64,000 nucleotides of DNA from Streptomyces griseus subsp. griseus. Its GTDB lineage: Bacteria > Actinomycetota > Actinomycetes > Streptomycetales > Streptomycetaceae. Location: the NCBI RefSeq assembly GCF_000720255.1, contig NZ_JOJE01000013.1, forward strand, positions 124,001 to 188,000, given 5' to 3'. Position numbers and translations under genes: made by a program. Position 1 is the stretch's first letter; every line of letters begins with the position of its first letter. This document shows positions 22,531-30,707 of the stretch, in pieces. The notes under the pieces are model-generated. The model ran no database searches and was not told where the DNA came from. It was given only the letters and a program-made list of their open reading frames with translations.

Positions 22531-24141
22531 TCAGCGACCCAGTGCGCGTCGGCCGCGGCCCTGGGAGACGACCGGGAGGTTGCGGGCGGGCGCCTGCGAG
22601 CGGGTGTCCTCCTCGATGCGCAACGCGAGCGCGGGGCAGCGCCGTACGGCGCGCAGCGCCTTCGCCTCCGCGTACTGCGGCACCTTCGCCTGCGCGACGG
22701 TCGGGAAGCCGTCGGCGCCCAGTTGGAAGACCTCCGGGAGGATGTCCGCGCACAGGCCGTGGCCCCGGCACAGCGTCCAGTCGACGAAGATCTTCTGGCG
22801 GCTGCCGCCGCTCTCCTCCTCCGCCCCGCCGCCCGGGATGCCCGTCGGGGCCCTGCCGCCCTCGAACAGTGGCAGGACGCCCTCCACGCGCCGTCCGCAG
22901 CCGTTGCCGAGGACGTGCGCGGCGAGGTCGTCGGTGAACGCCTTGACGGTCGACTCCAGGAACATCGCGGAACCGTCCGGGTGCGAACACGCGCCGCGCC
23001 GCTTGACGTTCTTGGCGACCTGCTTGAGTGCCTCCAGGGCGGCCGGGCCGCCGCCGTTGAGGATGTCCTCCATGCCGCGCGCGGCGGCCGGCAGGCCCAG
23101 GTAGCAGGGACCACACTGGCCCGCGCTCTCCTCCGCCAGCCACTGCGCCACGCGCAGCGACTCGCCCAGCGGGCAGGTGTCCTGACTGATCGGCAGGATC
23201 GCGCCGGCGCCCAGCGCGCCGCCCACGGCGTCCAGGGAGTTGCGGGAGACGACGGCCTCGTTCACGGTCGCCGCGTCGATCCACTTGCCGTGGTAACCGC
23301 CCGTCAGGACGCCCTGCGGTACCGGCGGGGCGCCGGCGAGCTGGAGGACGTAGCGCAGCGGGACGCCCGTGGGCACCTCGATGACCATGGGGCGGGCGAC
23401 CGCGCCGGAGACCGTCAGCATGACGGTGCCCGGCTCGTCGTACAGACCGGTGTTGCCGTAGCGCTCCGGGCCGATGCGGGCGGCGATCGCGAGTTGGGCG
23501 AACGTCTCCGCGTTGGACAGCAGGGTCGGCGCGCCGCCCACGCCGGTCTGCGAGGCGCTGACCTTGCGGCCGGGCGGGATCGCCGGGCCGCCGTCGATCG
23601 AGCGGATCAGCGAGGCGGCGGCCCCGGTGACCATGCGGATCGGGTTGCGCTGCACGAACGCGCGCAGCGCCGACCTACGGCTGTTGCTCAGGCCGCGCTC
23701 CGACAGCGCGGCCTCCATGGAGCGCTGGGTGGACTCCCGGGTGACCCCCACCACGAGCGTGCGGGCACCCAGGGCCTCGGCGACGAGCAGCGCGCCGTCC
23801 AGAATCAGATGAGGGGCACGGTTGATCAGCACCGTGTCCTTGCGGCAGGCCGGCTCGTCCTCACTGCCGTTGACGACGACGACGGGCCGTACGCCGCGCT
23901 TGATCGCCGCCTCCGCGACCGAGCGCAGCTTCTTGTGGAACGGGAAGCCCGCGCCGCCGCGGCCCTTGAGGTTGATGTTCTCCGAGAGCTTGGCGAGCGC
24001 CTCCCCGCCCATGGGTTCGAGCGGCCCGTGCACCTTGAGGTGCATGGGCAGATCGAGTCGTTCGACAAGGTCGAAGCCCGACGTGAGCTGAGGAAGGCCG
24101 ACCACGCGGACTTCTGGGACGTCGGGCAGGGCCTCGTTCAC
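22531..24141 (-). CDS. NuoF-like FMN/iron-sulfur protein fused to a 3-Cys ferredoxin
   Basis: 536 aa. NuoF/HoxF-type core: GRGGAGFPFHKKL (FMN/NAD loop, about 59-71), NGSEDEPACRKDTVLI, an SLBB segment (VMLTVSGAVARPMVIEVP, about 250-270), then the N3-cluster region. There the usual E-S-C-x2-C-x2-C reads ESAGQCGPC, so the first Cys is Ala, while the distal Cys (GACSHPDG) is kept. The last 90 residues form a ferredoxin with CRGHGLC and a distal CP, three cysteines, as in [3Fe-4S] ferredoxins. GTG 24141 overlaps the stop of the upstream cytochrome gene (GTGA), so the two are translationally coupled. It probably passes electrons between a soluble donor and that membrane partner. The donor is unknown. 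Confidence 0.82.
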   Translation of the reverse strand: MNEALPDVPEVRVVGLPQLTSGFDLVERLDLPMHLKVHGPLEPMGGEALAKLSENINLKGRGGAGFPFHKKLRSVAEAAIKRGVRPVVVVNGSEDEPACRKDTVLINRAPHLILDGALLVAEALGARTLVVGVTRESTQRSMEAALSERGLSNSRRSALRAFVQRNPIRMVTGAAASLIRSIDGGPAIPPGRKVSASQTGVGGAPTLLSNAETFAQLAIAARIGPERYGNTGLYDEPGTVMLTVSGAVARPMVIEVPTGVPLRYVLQLAGAPPVPQGVLTGGYHGKWIDAATVNEAVVSRNSLDAVGGALGAGAILPISQDTCPLGESLRVAQWLAEESAGQCGPCYLGLPAAARGMEDILNGGGPAALEALKQVAKNVKRRGACSHPDGSAMFLESTVKAFTDDLAAHVLGNGCGRRVEGVLPLFEGGRAPTGIPGGGAEEESGGSRQKIFVDWTLCRGHGLCADILPEVFQLGADGFPTVAQAKVPQYAEAKALRAVRRCPALALRIEEDTRSQAPARNLPVVSQGRGRRALGR

Positions 24142-25475
24142 TTAAAGCCTCCGGAAGGCGTGTTCCAAGGTTCACCCGAACCCGGCGCGTCGAAGTCGTA
24201 GGACGCGCCGGGCCGTGAATCAGTGGCGGGACCGCTGTTGTACGTGTCGTTCGAGTTGTACGTACCGAAGGGGGCGATCGTCTCACCGGTGTTGTACACA
24301 TCACTCCCGCCGTACCCGCCGGCGCCCGCGCCGCCGTAGGGCGGGATGTTGAATCCGGTGTCCTGGAGCGGGTCGTACGCCGACGGGGGCGCCTCGCCGA
24401 CCGGCGGCGGGGACGGGATCGGCCAGCTGCCCGAGGTGCTGCCGCCGTTGTCGACGCGCGGCATCGCCTCCGTGGCCTGCATGTCGAACGGCATGTCCAT
24501 GCGCGCGGTCTGGTCGGCCGCCCCGTAGGACTGCTGGCCGCGGGGGGTGTTGACGGCCCGGTAGGCGGCCGCGAAGCCGTTCGAGGGTTCCGGCGCGGGA
24601 GCGGGTGTCTCGAACGGCGAGGTGCGCGACGAGCCCCGGTTCTCGTAGCCCGGCAGCGAGGACGACGAGGTCTCGCCCCTGCGTCCGGCACCCTCGCCCC
24701 TGCGTCCGGCACCCTCGCCCATACGGCCGGATCCCTCGCTCATGCGGGCCCGGCTCTCCTCCAGCGCGTCGCGGCCCATGGGCTCCACGACGCCCATGAT
24801 CATGGCGATCCGGTCGGCGACCTGGCGCTTGATCGGGCGCGGCGCCGCGCGCAGCGCCAGGGCGCCCATCACCACGATCAGGGACGCCATGTACAGGTAC
24901 GTGAACATCGGGCTCTTCACGGCGCGACCCGCGTAGAGTCCGTGCACCAGGGCGGCACACCAGGCCGGGTAGGCCAGCATGTGCATGGCGCGCCAGCGCG
25001 CCGCGACGGGGGCCGGGGAGGCGAAGCGGCTGCGCAGCGCTCCGGTGATGCCCACGAAGATCATCAGCAGGCCTGCCAGGGAGCCGAGGCCGACCAGGCC
25101 CTCGATCCCGGTGACGCCGAGCGAGAACGGGATGATCGCGGCGATCAGCTGGGTGTGGTCCAGCGCGACCTTCGTGGTGACGTGCAGCAGCAGGAACGCG
25201 ATCGAGGCGACCGCCGTCGACCTGTGCACCGCCTGGCCGACGATCCGCTGGCGTGTGTTGAGGAAGATCCGGTCCTGGGCGACCAGGCCCCAGATCACCG
25301 AACAGCTGAGCGAGACGAGGGAGAGCACGCCCGCGCCGAAGTTCAGGAAGTCGCGAAACGTGTCACCTCCGACCAGCACGACCACGGGTATGAGGAGCAG
25401 GACGACAGCCGACGCCAACCCGTAGGCCGACCGGCCTGTCGCGGGGAGCGAGCTGTTACTACGACGAGCGTTCAT
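24138..25475 (-). CDS. Ferric-reductase-like cytochrome b membrane protein
   Basis: 445 aa from ATG 25475 (CGGAG 9 nt upstream). About six membrane helices in the first 235 residues, resembling the ferric reductase-like transmembrane domain. Candidate haem ligands are paired His: VHRSTAVASIAFLLLHVTTK and MHMLAYPAWCAALVHGLY. No FAD/NADPH domain is attached; instead there is a 200-residue cytoplasmic, Gly/Ser/Pro-rich tail that includes MGEGAGRRGEGAGRRGE repeats. The flavin/iron-sulfur function appears to be supplied by the coupled NuoF-like protein. Role inferred: transmembrane electron transfer with an unknown acceptor. Confidence 0.8.
   Translation of the reverse strand: MNARRSNSSLPATGRSAYGLASAVVLLLIPVVVLVGGDTFRDFLNFGAGVLSLVSLSCSVIWGLVAQDRIFLNTRQRIVGQAVHRSTAVASIAFLLLHVTTKVALDHTQLIAAIIPFSLGVTGIEGLVGLGSLAGLLMIFVGITGALRSRFASPAPVAARWRAMHMLAYPAWCAALVHGLYAGRAVKSPMFTYLYMASLIVVMGALALRAAPRPIKRQVADRIAMIMGVVEPMGRDALEESRARMSEGSGRMGEGAGRRGEGAGRRGETSSSSLPGYENRGSSRTSPFETPAPAPEPSNGFAAAYRAVNTPRGQQSYGAADQTARMDMPFDMQATEAMPRVDNGGSTSGSWPIPSPPPVGEAPPSAYDPLQDTGFNIPPYGGAGAGGYGGSDVYNTGETIAPFGTYNSNDTYNSGPATDSRPGASYDFDAPGSGEPWNTPSGGFK
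24673..24746 (-). repeat. 21-nt tandem repeat in the cytochrome b gene
   Basis: Two perfect 21-nt copies (24673-24693, 24694-24714) and a diverged third, encoding EGAGRRG / GSGRMGE units in the cytoplasmic tail. Confidence 0.75.
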
Positions 25476-25713
25476 GGGGGCAACTCCGAGCAGTTTCGGG
25501 AAAGCGGTCCCGATGCCGAACTCTAAGCGGCGCCATACCGGTCGGTACGAGGTTTGAGTTATTGCGTTGTTATCAAAGGACAATGCGCCTGTTGTGATGT
25601 CCCTTAGTGGCTGTTACGCGAAGTAATCTTTGAACCTGGTTCAGCTTTCGCCGGGTGCATACGGTGTCACAGAGTCATACGTAAGCGCGTCGCGGCTTGC
25701 TCAGGGGCTGCGG
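25476..25713 (-). other. Divergent regulatory region, cytochrome b operon / leuS
   Basis: About 240 nt, unusually AT-rich near 25555-25640 for this chromosome. It should hold the promoter of the leftward redox operon. An imperfect palindrome TGAACCTGGTTCA (25631-25643, TGAAC/GTTCA arms) could be an operator. I see no gene. Confidence 0.35.
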
Positions 25714-25728
25714 TACCCTAGCGCCATG
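25714..25728 (+). promoter_or_regulatory. Leaderless promoter of the leuS leader peptide
   Basis: TACCCT (25714-25719), 6 nt, ATG 25726 of the leader peptide. Transcription would start at or next to the A of this ATG. Confidence 0.6.
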
Positions 25729-25764
25729 CGTGCCGTACGCCTTCTGCTTAGCGGGCCGCGCTGA
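25726..25764 (+). CDS. Leucine leader peptide [12 protein letters not shown]
   Basis: 12-codon reading frame with three consecutive Leu codons (CTT CTG CTT, 25741-25749), ending in TGA, upstream of leuS. It has no ribosome binding site but sits on a leaderless promoter. Two hairpins follow, and the second is a T-run terminator. This is the arrangement of a ribosome-mediated attenuator that senses charged tRNA-Leu. Confidence 0.75.
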   Translation: MRAVRLLLSGPR

Positions 25765-25834
25765 TCAGTCCCGACCCCCCGGTGAGAGCGGGTCGGAATC
25801 GGCGCGGCGTCCCCTCCTGTGTGAGGGGATTTTT
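25755..25834 (+). promoter_or_regulatory. leuS attenuator: alternative pairings and terminator
   Basis: Terminator stem TCCCCTC / GAGGGGA (25810-25816 with 25823-25829) followed by TTTTT. Upstream hairpin CCGACCC / GGGTCGG (25771-25777 with 25790-25796). The end of the leader frame, GCCGCGC (25755-25761), is complementary to GCGCGGC (25802-25808), next to the terminator. Ribosome stalling at the Leu codons would expose that segment. The exact antiterminator is not worked out. Confidence 0.7.
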
Positions 25835-25889
25835 CGTTTCCCGAGAGACACAGCCGCTGGTAGAGACGATCTATGGAGCTTTGAGGATC

Positions 25890-28760
25890 ATGAGCGAGAC
25901 GAACCCCGCTGCCACCCCCGAGGCGGCCGCGCCGCACCGCTACACGGCCGCGGTGGCAGCCGAGATCGAGGCACGCTGGCAGGACTTCTGGGACGCCGAG
26001 GGCACCTACGCGGCGCCGAACCCCAAGGGTGACCTGGCCGGTGACCCGGCCCTGGCGGCCCGTCCCAAGAAGTTCATCATGGACATGTTCCCCTATCCCT
26101 CGGGTGCGGGCCTGCACGTCGGCCACCCTCTGGGGTACATCGCCACCGATGTATTCGCCCGGTTCCAGCGCATGACCGGCCACAACGTCCTGCACACCCT
26201 GGGCTTCGACGCCTTCGGTCTGCCCGCCGAGCAGCACGCCGTGGCCACCGGCGAGCACCCCCGGGTCACCACCGAGGCGGCCATCACCAACATGAAGTCC
26301 CAGCTGCGCCGGCTGGGCCTGGGCCACGACAAGCGCCGGTCGTTCGCCACGATCGACCCGGACTACTACAAGTGGACCCAGTGGATCTTCCTGCAGATCT
26401 TCAACTCCTGGTACGACGACGAGGCGAAGAGGGCCCGCCCGATCTCCGAACTGGTCGCGCAGTTCGAGGCCGGTGAGCGCGGTGTGCGCGGCGAACGCTC
26501 CTGGAGCGAGCTGACCGACGCCGAGCGCGCCGACGTCCTGGGCGAGTACCGCCTGGCCTACGCCTCCGACGCGCCCGTCAACTGGTGCCCCGGCCTGGGC
26601 ACGGTCCTGGCCAACGAGGAGGTCACCGCCGACGGCCGCTCCGAGCGCGGCAACTTCCCCGTCTTCAAGGCCAAGCTGCGCCAGTGGAACATGCGCATCA
26701 CGGCCTACGCCGACCGGCTGCTGGAGGACCTGGAGGCGCTGGACTGGCCCGAGGCGATCAAGCTGCAGCAGCGCAACTGGATCGGCCGCTCCGAGGGCGC
26801 CCGCGTCGACTTCCCGATCGACGGCGAGAGCATCACCGTCTTCACCACCCGCCCCGACACCCTGTTCGGCGCCACCTACATGGTGCTGGCGCCCGAGCAC
26901 CCGCTGGTCGAGAAGTTCACCCCGGACACCTGGCCCGAGGGCACGCACGACGCCTGGACCGGCGGTCACACGACCCCCACCGAGGCCGTCGCCGCCTACC
27001 GCGCGCAGGCCGCCTCCAAGTCCGACGTCGAGCGCCAGGCCGAGGCCAAGGACAAGACCGGCGTCTTCATCGGCGCGTACGCGACCAATCCGGTCAACGG
27101 CGAGCAGGTCCCCGTCTTCATCGCCGACTACGTGCTGATGGGCTACGGCACCGGCGCGATCATGGCCGTCCCGGCCCACGACTCCCGCGACTTCGAGTTC
27201 GCGCGCGCCTTCCAGCTGCCGATCGCGTGCGTGGTCGAGCCCACCGACGGCCGCGGCACCGACACCTCGACGTGGGACGACGCCTTCGTGTCCTACGACG
27301 CGAAGATCGTCAACTCCGCCGGTGAGGGCGTCTCCCTGGACGGCCTGGGCGTCGTCGAGGCCAAGGCCCGCATCACCGAGTGGCTGGAGCGGGAGCGCAT
27401 CGGTCAGGGCACCGTCAACTTCCGGCTGCGCGACTGGCTGTTCAGCCGCCAGCGCTACTGGGGCGAGCCCTTCCCCATCGTCTACGACGAGGACGGCGTC
27501 GCCCACGCCCTGCCCGAGTCGATGCTGCCGCTGGAGCTGCCCGAGGTCGAGGACTACTCTCCGCGCACCTTCGATCCGGACGACGCCGACACCGAGCCCG
27601 AGACGCCGCTGTCCCGCAACGAGGACTGGGTCAACGTCACCCTGGACCTGGGCGACGGACCCAAGAAGTACCGGCGCGAGACCAACACCATGCCCAACTG
27701 GGCCGGCTCCTGCTGGTACGAGCTGCGCTACCTGGACCCGCACAACAGCGAGCAGCTGGTCGACCCCGAGATCGAGCGGTACTGGATGGGCCCGCGCGAG
27801 GGTCAGCCGCACGGGGGCGTCGACCTGTACGTCGGCGGCGCGGAGCACGCGGTGCTGCACCTGCTGTACGCCCGCTTCTGGTCCAAGGTCCTGTACGACC
27901 TGGGGCACGTCTCCTCCGCCGAGCCCTTCCACAAGCTGTTCAACCAGGGCATGATCCAGGCCTTCGTCTACCGCGACCGCCGCGGCTTCGCGGTACCGGC
28001 CGCCGAGGTGGAGGAGCGCGACGGCGCCTACTACTACCAGGGCGAGAAGGTCAGCCGCCTGCTGGGCAAGATGGGCAAGTCCCTGAAGAACGCGGTGACC
28101 CCCGAGTCGATCTGCGCCGAGTACGGTGCCGACACCCTGCGCCTGTACGAGATGGCGATGGGCCCGCTGGACGTCTCCCGGCCGTGGGACACGCGCGCGG
28201 TGGTGGGCCAGTTCCGGCTGCTGCAGCGGCTGTGGCGCAACGTCGTCGACGAGGCCACCGGTGAGGTCACGGTGGTGGACGCCGAGCCCGACGAGGAGAC
28301 CTTGCGCGCGCTGCACAAGGCGATCGACGGGGTCCGCCAGGACCTGGAGGGCCTGCGCTTCAACACCGCCATCGCCAAGGTCACCGAGCTGAACAACCAC
28401 CTGACCAAGACGGGCGGGGCGGTGCCGCGCCGGATCGCCGAGCCGCTGGTGCTGATGGCCGCCCCACTGGCCCCGCACATCGCCGAGGAACTGTGGCGCC
28501 GGCTGGGCCACACCGACTCGGTCGTCCACCAGGACTTCCCGGTCGCCGACCCGGCGTACGTCGTCGACGAGACCGTGACCTGCGTGGTGCAGGTCAAGGG
28601 CAAGGTCAAGGCCCGCCTGGAGGTCTCGCCGGCCATCTCCGACGACGAGCTGGAGAAGGTCGCGCTGGCCGACGAGAAGGTCGTGGCGGCGCTGGACGGG
28701 GCGGGGATCCGCAAGGTCATCGTGCGCGCGCCGAAGCTGGTGAACATCGTCCCGGCGTGA
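25890..28760 (+). CDS. leuS: Leucyl-tRNA synthetase
   Basis: 956 aa class I synthetase charging tRNA-Leu. HIGH-type motif in [15 protein letters not shown] (near 68), CP1 editing domain (about 230-430, [19 protein letters not shown] and [19 protein letters not shown]), catalytic KMGKSLKN (near 727; a KMSKS variant with Gly at the third position), anticodon-binding helices and a C-terminal domain. ATG 25890 with GAGG before it is the only start matching the family N-terminus. Preceded by a leader peptide and attenuator. Confidence 0.97.
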   Translation: MSETNPAATPEAAAPHRYTAAVAAEIEARWQDFWDAEGTYAAPNPKGDLAGDPALAARPKKFIMDMFPYPSGAGLHVGHPLGYIATDVFARFQRMTGHNVLHTLGFDAFGLPAEQHAVATGEHPRVTTEAAITNMKSQLRRLGLGHDKRRSFATIDPDYYKWTQWIFLQIFNSWYDDEAKRARPISELVAQFEAGERGVRGERSWSELTDAERADVLGEYRLAYASDAPVNWCPGLGTVLANEEVTADGRSERGNFPVFKAKLRQWNMRITAYADRLLEDLEALDWPEAIKLQQRNWIGRSEGARVDFPIDGESITVFTTRPDTLFGATYMVLAPEHPLVEKFTPDTWPEGTHDAWTGGHTTPTEAVAAYRAQAASKSDVERQAEAKDKTGVFIGAYATNPVNGEQVPVFIADYVLMGYGTGAIMAVPAHDSRDFEFARAFQLPIACVVEPTDGRGTDTSTWDDAFVSYDAKIVNSAGEGVSLDGLGVVEAKARITEWLERERIGQGTVNFRLRDWLFSRQRYWGEPFPIVYDEDGVAHALPESMLPLELPEVEDYSPRTFDPDDADTEPETPLSRNEDWVNVTLDLGDGPKKYRRETNTMPNWAGSCWYELRYLDPHNSEQLVDPEIERYWMGPREGQPHGGVDLYVGGAEHAVLHLLYARFWSKVLYDLGHVSSAEPFHKLFNQGMIQAFVYRDRRGFAVPAAEVEERDGAYYYQGEKVSRLLGKMGKSLKNAVTPESICAEYGADTLRLYEMAMGPLDVSRPWDTRAVVGQFRLLQRLWRNVVDEATGEVTVVDAEPDEETLRALHKAIDGVRQDLEGLRFNTAIAKVTELNNHLTKTGGAVPRRIAEPLVLMAAPLAPHIAEELWRRLGHTDSVVHQDFPVADPAYVVDETVTCVVQVKGKVKARLEVSPAISDDELEKVALADEKVVAALDGAGIRKVIVRAPKLVNIVPA

Positions 28761-28823
28761 GCTGTCGCCCGTTGAGGTGAGTGGGGGACAGGGCTGGGGC
28801 TGGTGCTCCGGGTAGTCCCTTAC

Positions 28824-28868
28824 GGGCAGGTTCGGGGTCCTTGTGGAACTCCGGACCTGCCCTTTGCG
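28824..28868 (+). terminator. Terminator after leuS
   Basis: 12-bp stem GGGCAGGTTCGG / CCGGACCTGCCC (28824-28835 with 28851-28862, one G-U) followed by TTTGCGTTT. Confidence 0.85.
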
Positions 28869-28923
28869 TTTACCGTGGAAGGGCGGCGCGAGACGTGCCG
28901 TGCCCGTTCTGAGGAGGAGCGCC

Positions 28924-29658
28924 GTGGAAGCAGTGATCGCCGTCATCGTCCTGCTCTTCGTGCTCGTCCTGGTGCTCGGCGCGTACGCCACGGTGAAGGC
29001 CGTCGGCGCCGCCAAGCGCGGAGTCGACCGCACCATCGAGCAGGCCCGCCGCACGGTCGAGGACCACACCCTGCGCGCCAAGTCCTTCGCCCAGACCGGT
29101 CCGGCGGGCGAGATCGCCCAGCTCCGCCTGAAGCTGCGCACCTCGATGCGCGCCACCCAGGACGCGCTGTACGCGGGCGTGACCCACGACGAGTCCCTCA
29201 GGGAGTCCCTCGGCCTCTTCCAGCGGCTCAGCGCGCACGGCCACGAACTGGACGGCGAACTCAAGCGCCTGGAGTCCGAGCCGGACCGCGTGACGCTCAC
29301 CAAGCGGCTGCCCGAGCTGCGGGAGCGTACGGAGCGCATCACCACGTCCGCGGACTCCCTGCGCTGGGCGGCCCGCGACCGGGCCCGCCACTTCGCCGGC
29401 GACGACCTCGACTCCCTGAGCACCCAGATCGACGTGGAGGCAGGCGCGTTGCGCCACTGGACCACGTCGGAGCCCTCGACACCGCCGCCCTCCTGGCCGG
29501 AGGCGCCCACCGCCGACGCCACGGCCGACGAGCAGACCCGGCCCGGGAGTTCCCGGACGCGACAGGCCCAGGAGCCGACGCGACCCGCCATCACGCCCCC
29601 GTCGGTCCGCCCCACCTACCCCTGGCAGAAGAAGCCCCGCCCCGAGAGCACCACATGA
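28924..29658 (+). CDS. Membrane-anchored coiled-coil protein, unknown function
   Basis: 244 aa from GTG 28924 (GAGGAGGAG 6-12 nt upstream). N-terminal membrane helix (VIAVIVLLFVLVLVLGAYA, about 4-22), then about 150 residues of charged helix with heptad character (VDRTIEQARRTVEDHTLRA, LRESLGLFQRLSAHGHEL, LPELRERTERITTSADSL). A Pro/Thr-rich disordered tail follows. Resembles DivIVA-independent scaffolds or secretion accessory proteins, but no family is recognised. Sits between leuS (after a terminator) and degV. Confidence 0.75.
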   Translation: MEAVIAVIVLLFVLVLVLGAYATVKAVGAAKRGVDRTIEQARRTVEDHTLRAKSFAQTGPAGEIAQLRLKLRTSMRATQDALYAGVTHDESLRESLGLFQRLSAHGHELDGELKRLESEPDRVTLTKRLPELRERTERITTSADSLRWAARDRARHFAGDDLDSLSTQIDVEAGALRHWTTSEPSTPPPSWPEAPTADATADEQTRPGSSRTRQAQEPTRPAITPPSVRPTYPWQKKPRPESTT

Positions 29659-29717
29659 TCCCGCCACACCCGTCCCAGGTGAGAGGGGCCGGGCTGCCGC
29701 GGAGGCACTACGCCAGG

Positions 29718-29733
29718 TAACCTCCAGCTCATG
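29718..29733 (+). promoter_or_regulatory. Leaderless promoter of degV
   Basis: TAACCT (29718-29723), 7 nt, ATG 29731; no ribosome binding site. Confidence 0.5.
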
Positions 29734-30576
29734 TCCCGCCATGTCGCGATCGTCACCGATTCAACGGCCTACCTGCCGCAGTGGACGATGGAGCGCCACG
29801 GCATCACCGCCGTACCCCTGACCGTGGTCCTCGGCGACCGGGCGCTCGAAGAGGGCACCGAGATCTCGACCCGCTCCCTGGCCCAGGCGCTCCAGAAACG
29901 ACGCCCCGTCACCACCTCCCGCCCCAGCCCCCAGGTGTTCGCCGAGACCTACCGCAAGATCGCCGAGGCCGGCGCCACCGGCATCGTCTCCCTGCACCTG
30001 TCCGCCGAGCTCTCCGGCACGTACGACGCGGCGGTCGTCGCGGCGCGCGAGGCGCCGGTGCCGGTGCGGGTGGTGGACACCGGGATGGTCGCGATGGCAC
30101 TCGGCTTCTGCGCGCTCGCCGCGTGCGCGGCGGCGGAGACGGGCGGCACGGTCGACGAGGCCGTCACGGCGGCGGAGAAACGCGCCGCCGGCACCTCCGC
30201 CTACTTCTACGTCGACACCCTCGACTATCTGCGCCGCGGCGGCCGGATCGGCACCGCCCAGGCCCTGTTGGGCTCCGCGCTCGCGGTGAAGCCGCTGCTG
30301 CAACTCGACGACGGGCGTATCGACCTGCTGGAGAAGGTGCGCACGGCGTCCAAGGCGATCGCCCGCCTCGAGGAACTCGTCGCCGACCGTGCGGGAAACG
30401 CCGCCGTCGACATCGCCGTCCACCATCTCGCCGCCCCCGACCGCGCGTCGGCCCTCGCGGACCGCCTACGGGCACGCGTGACCGGTCTGGCCGACCTGCA
30501 TGTGAGCGAGGTCGGAGCGGTGATCGGGGCGCATACGGGCCCGGGGCTGTTGGGGGTTGTGGTCTCGCCGCGGTGA
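29731..30576 (+). CDS. DegV-family fatty-acid-binding protein
   Basis: 281 aa. DegV/FakB signature: VAIVTDSTAYLPQWTMERHGI, VPLTVVLGDRALEEG, TTSRPSPQVFAETYRK, ISLHLSAELSGTYDAA-like stretch near 85-100, and YVDTLDYLRRGGRIGTAQALLGSALAVKPLL near 155-190. FakB-type proteins present bound fatty acids to a FakA kinase for phospholipid synthesis. No fakA lies nearby. Cytosolic, no signal peptide. Confidence 0.92.
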   Translation: MSRHVAIVTDSTAYLPQWTMERHGITAVPLTVVLGDRALEEGTEISTRSLAQALQKRRPVTTSRPSPQVFAETYRKIAEAGATGIVSLHLSAELSGTYDAAVVAAREAPVPVRVVDTGMVAMALGFCALAACAAAETGGTVDEAVTAAEKRAAGTSAYFYVDTLDYLRRGGRIGTAQALLGSALAVKPLLQLDDGRIDLLEKVRTASKAIARLEELVADRAGNAAVDIAVHHLAAPDRASALADRLRARVTGLADLHVSEVGAVIGAHTGPGLLGVVVSPR

Positions 30577-30629
30577 GGGTGGGGTCATGGGCCGGGGATC
30601 GATGGCCGTCACTCGTGTGGGTGGCGGAG

Positions 30630-30638
30630 TTGTCCACA
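30630..30638 (+). promoter_or_regulatory. Isolated DnaA-box-like TTGTCCACA
   Basis: Exact match to the Streptomyces DnaA box consensus TTGTCCACA in the degV-comEA gap, flanked to give GTTGT/ACAAC arms. Only one box is seen, so an origin is not implied. Confidence 0.35.
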
Positions 30639-30707
30639 ACCCGGGGGTAATCCCCGGGAACTGAGCAAGATCATCGCGGGTCGGCGCTGTTCGTCGATCC
30701 TCCTGCC

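Noticed and set aside
30630..30638. Replication origin near comEA
   Set aside because: One DnaA box only; no box cluster, dnaA or dnaN nearby.
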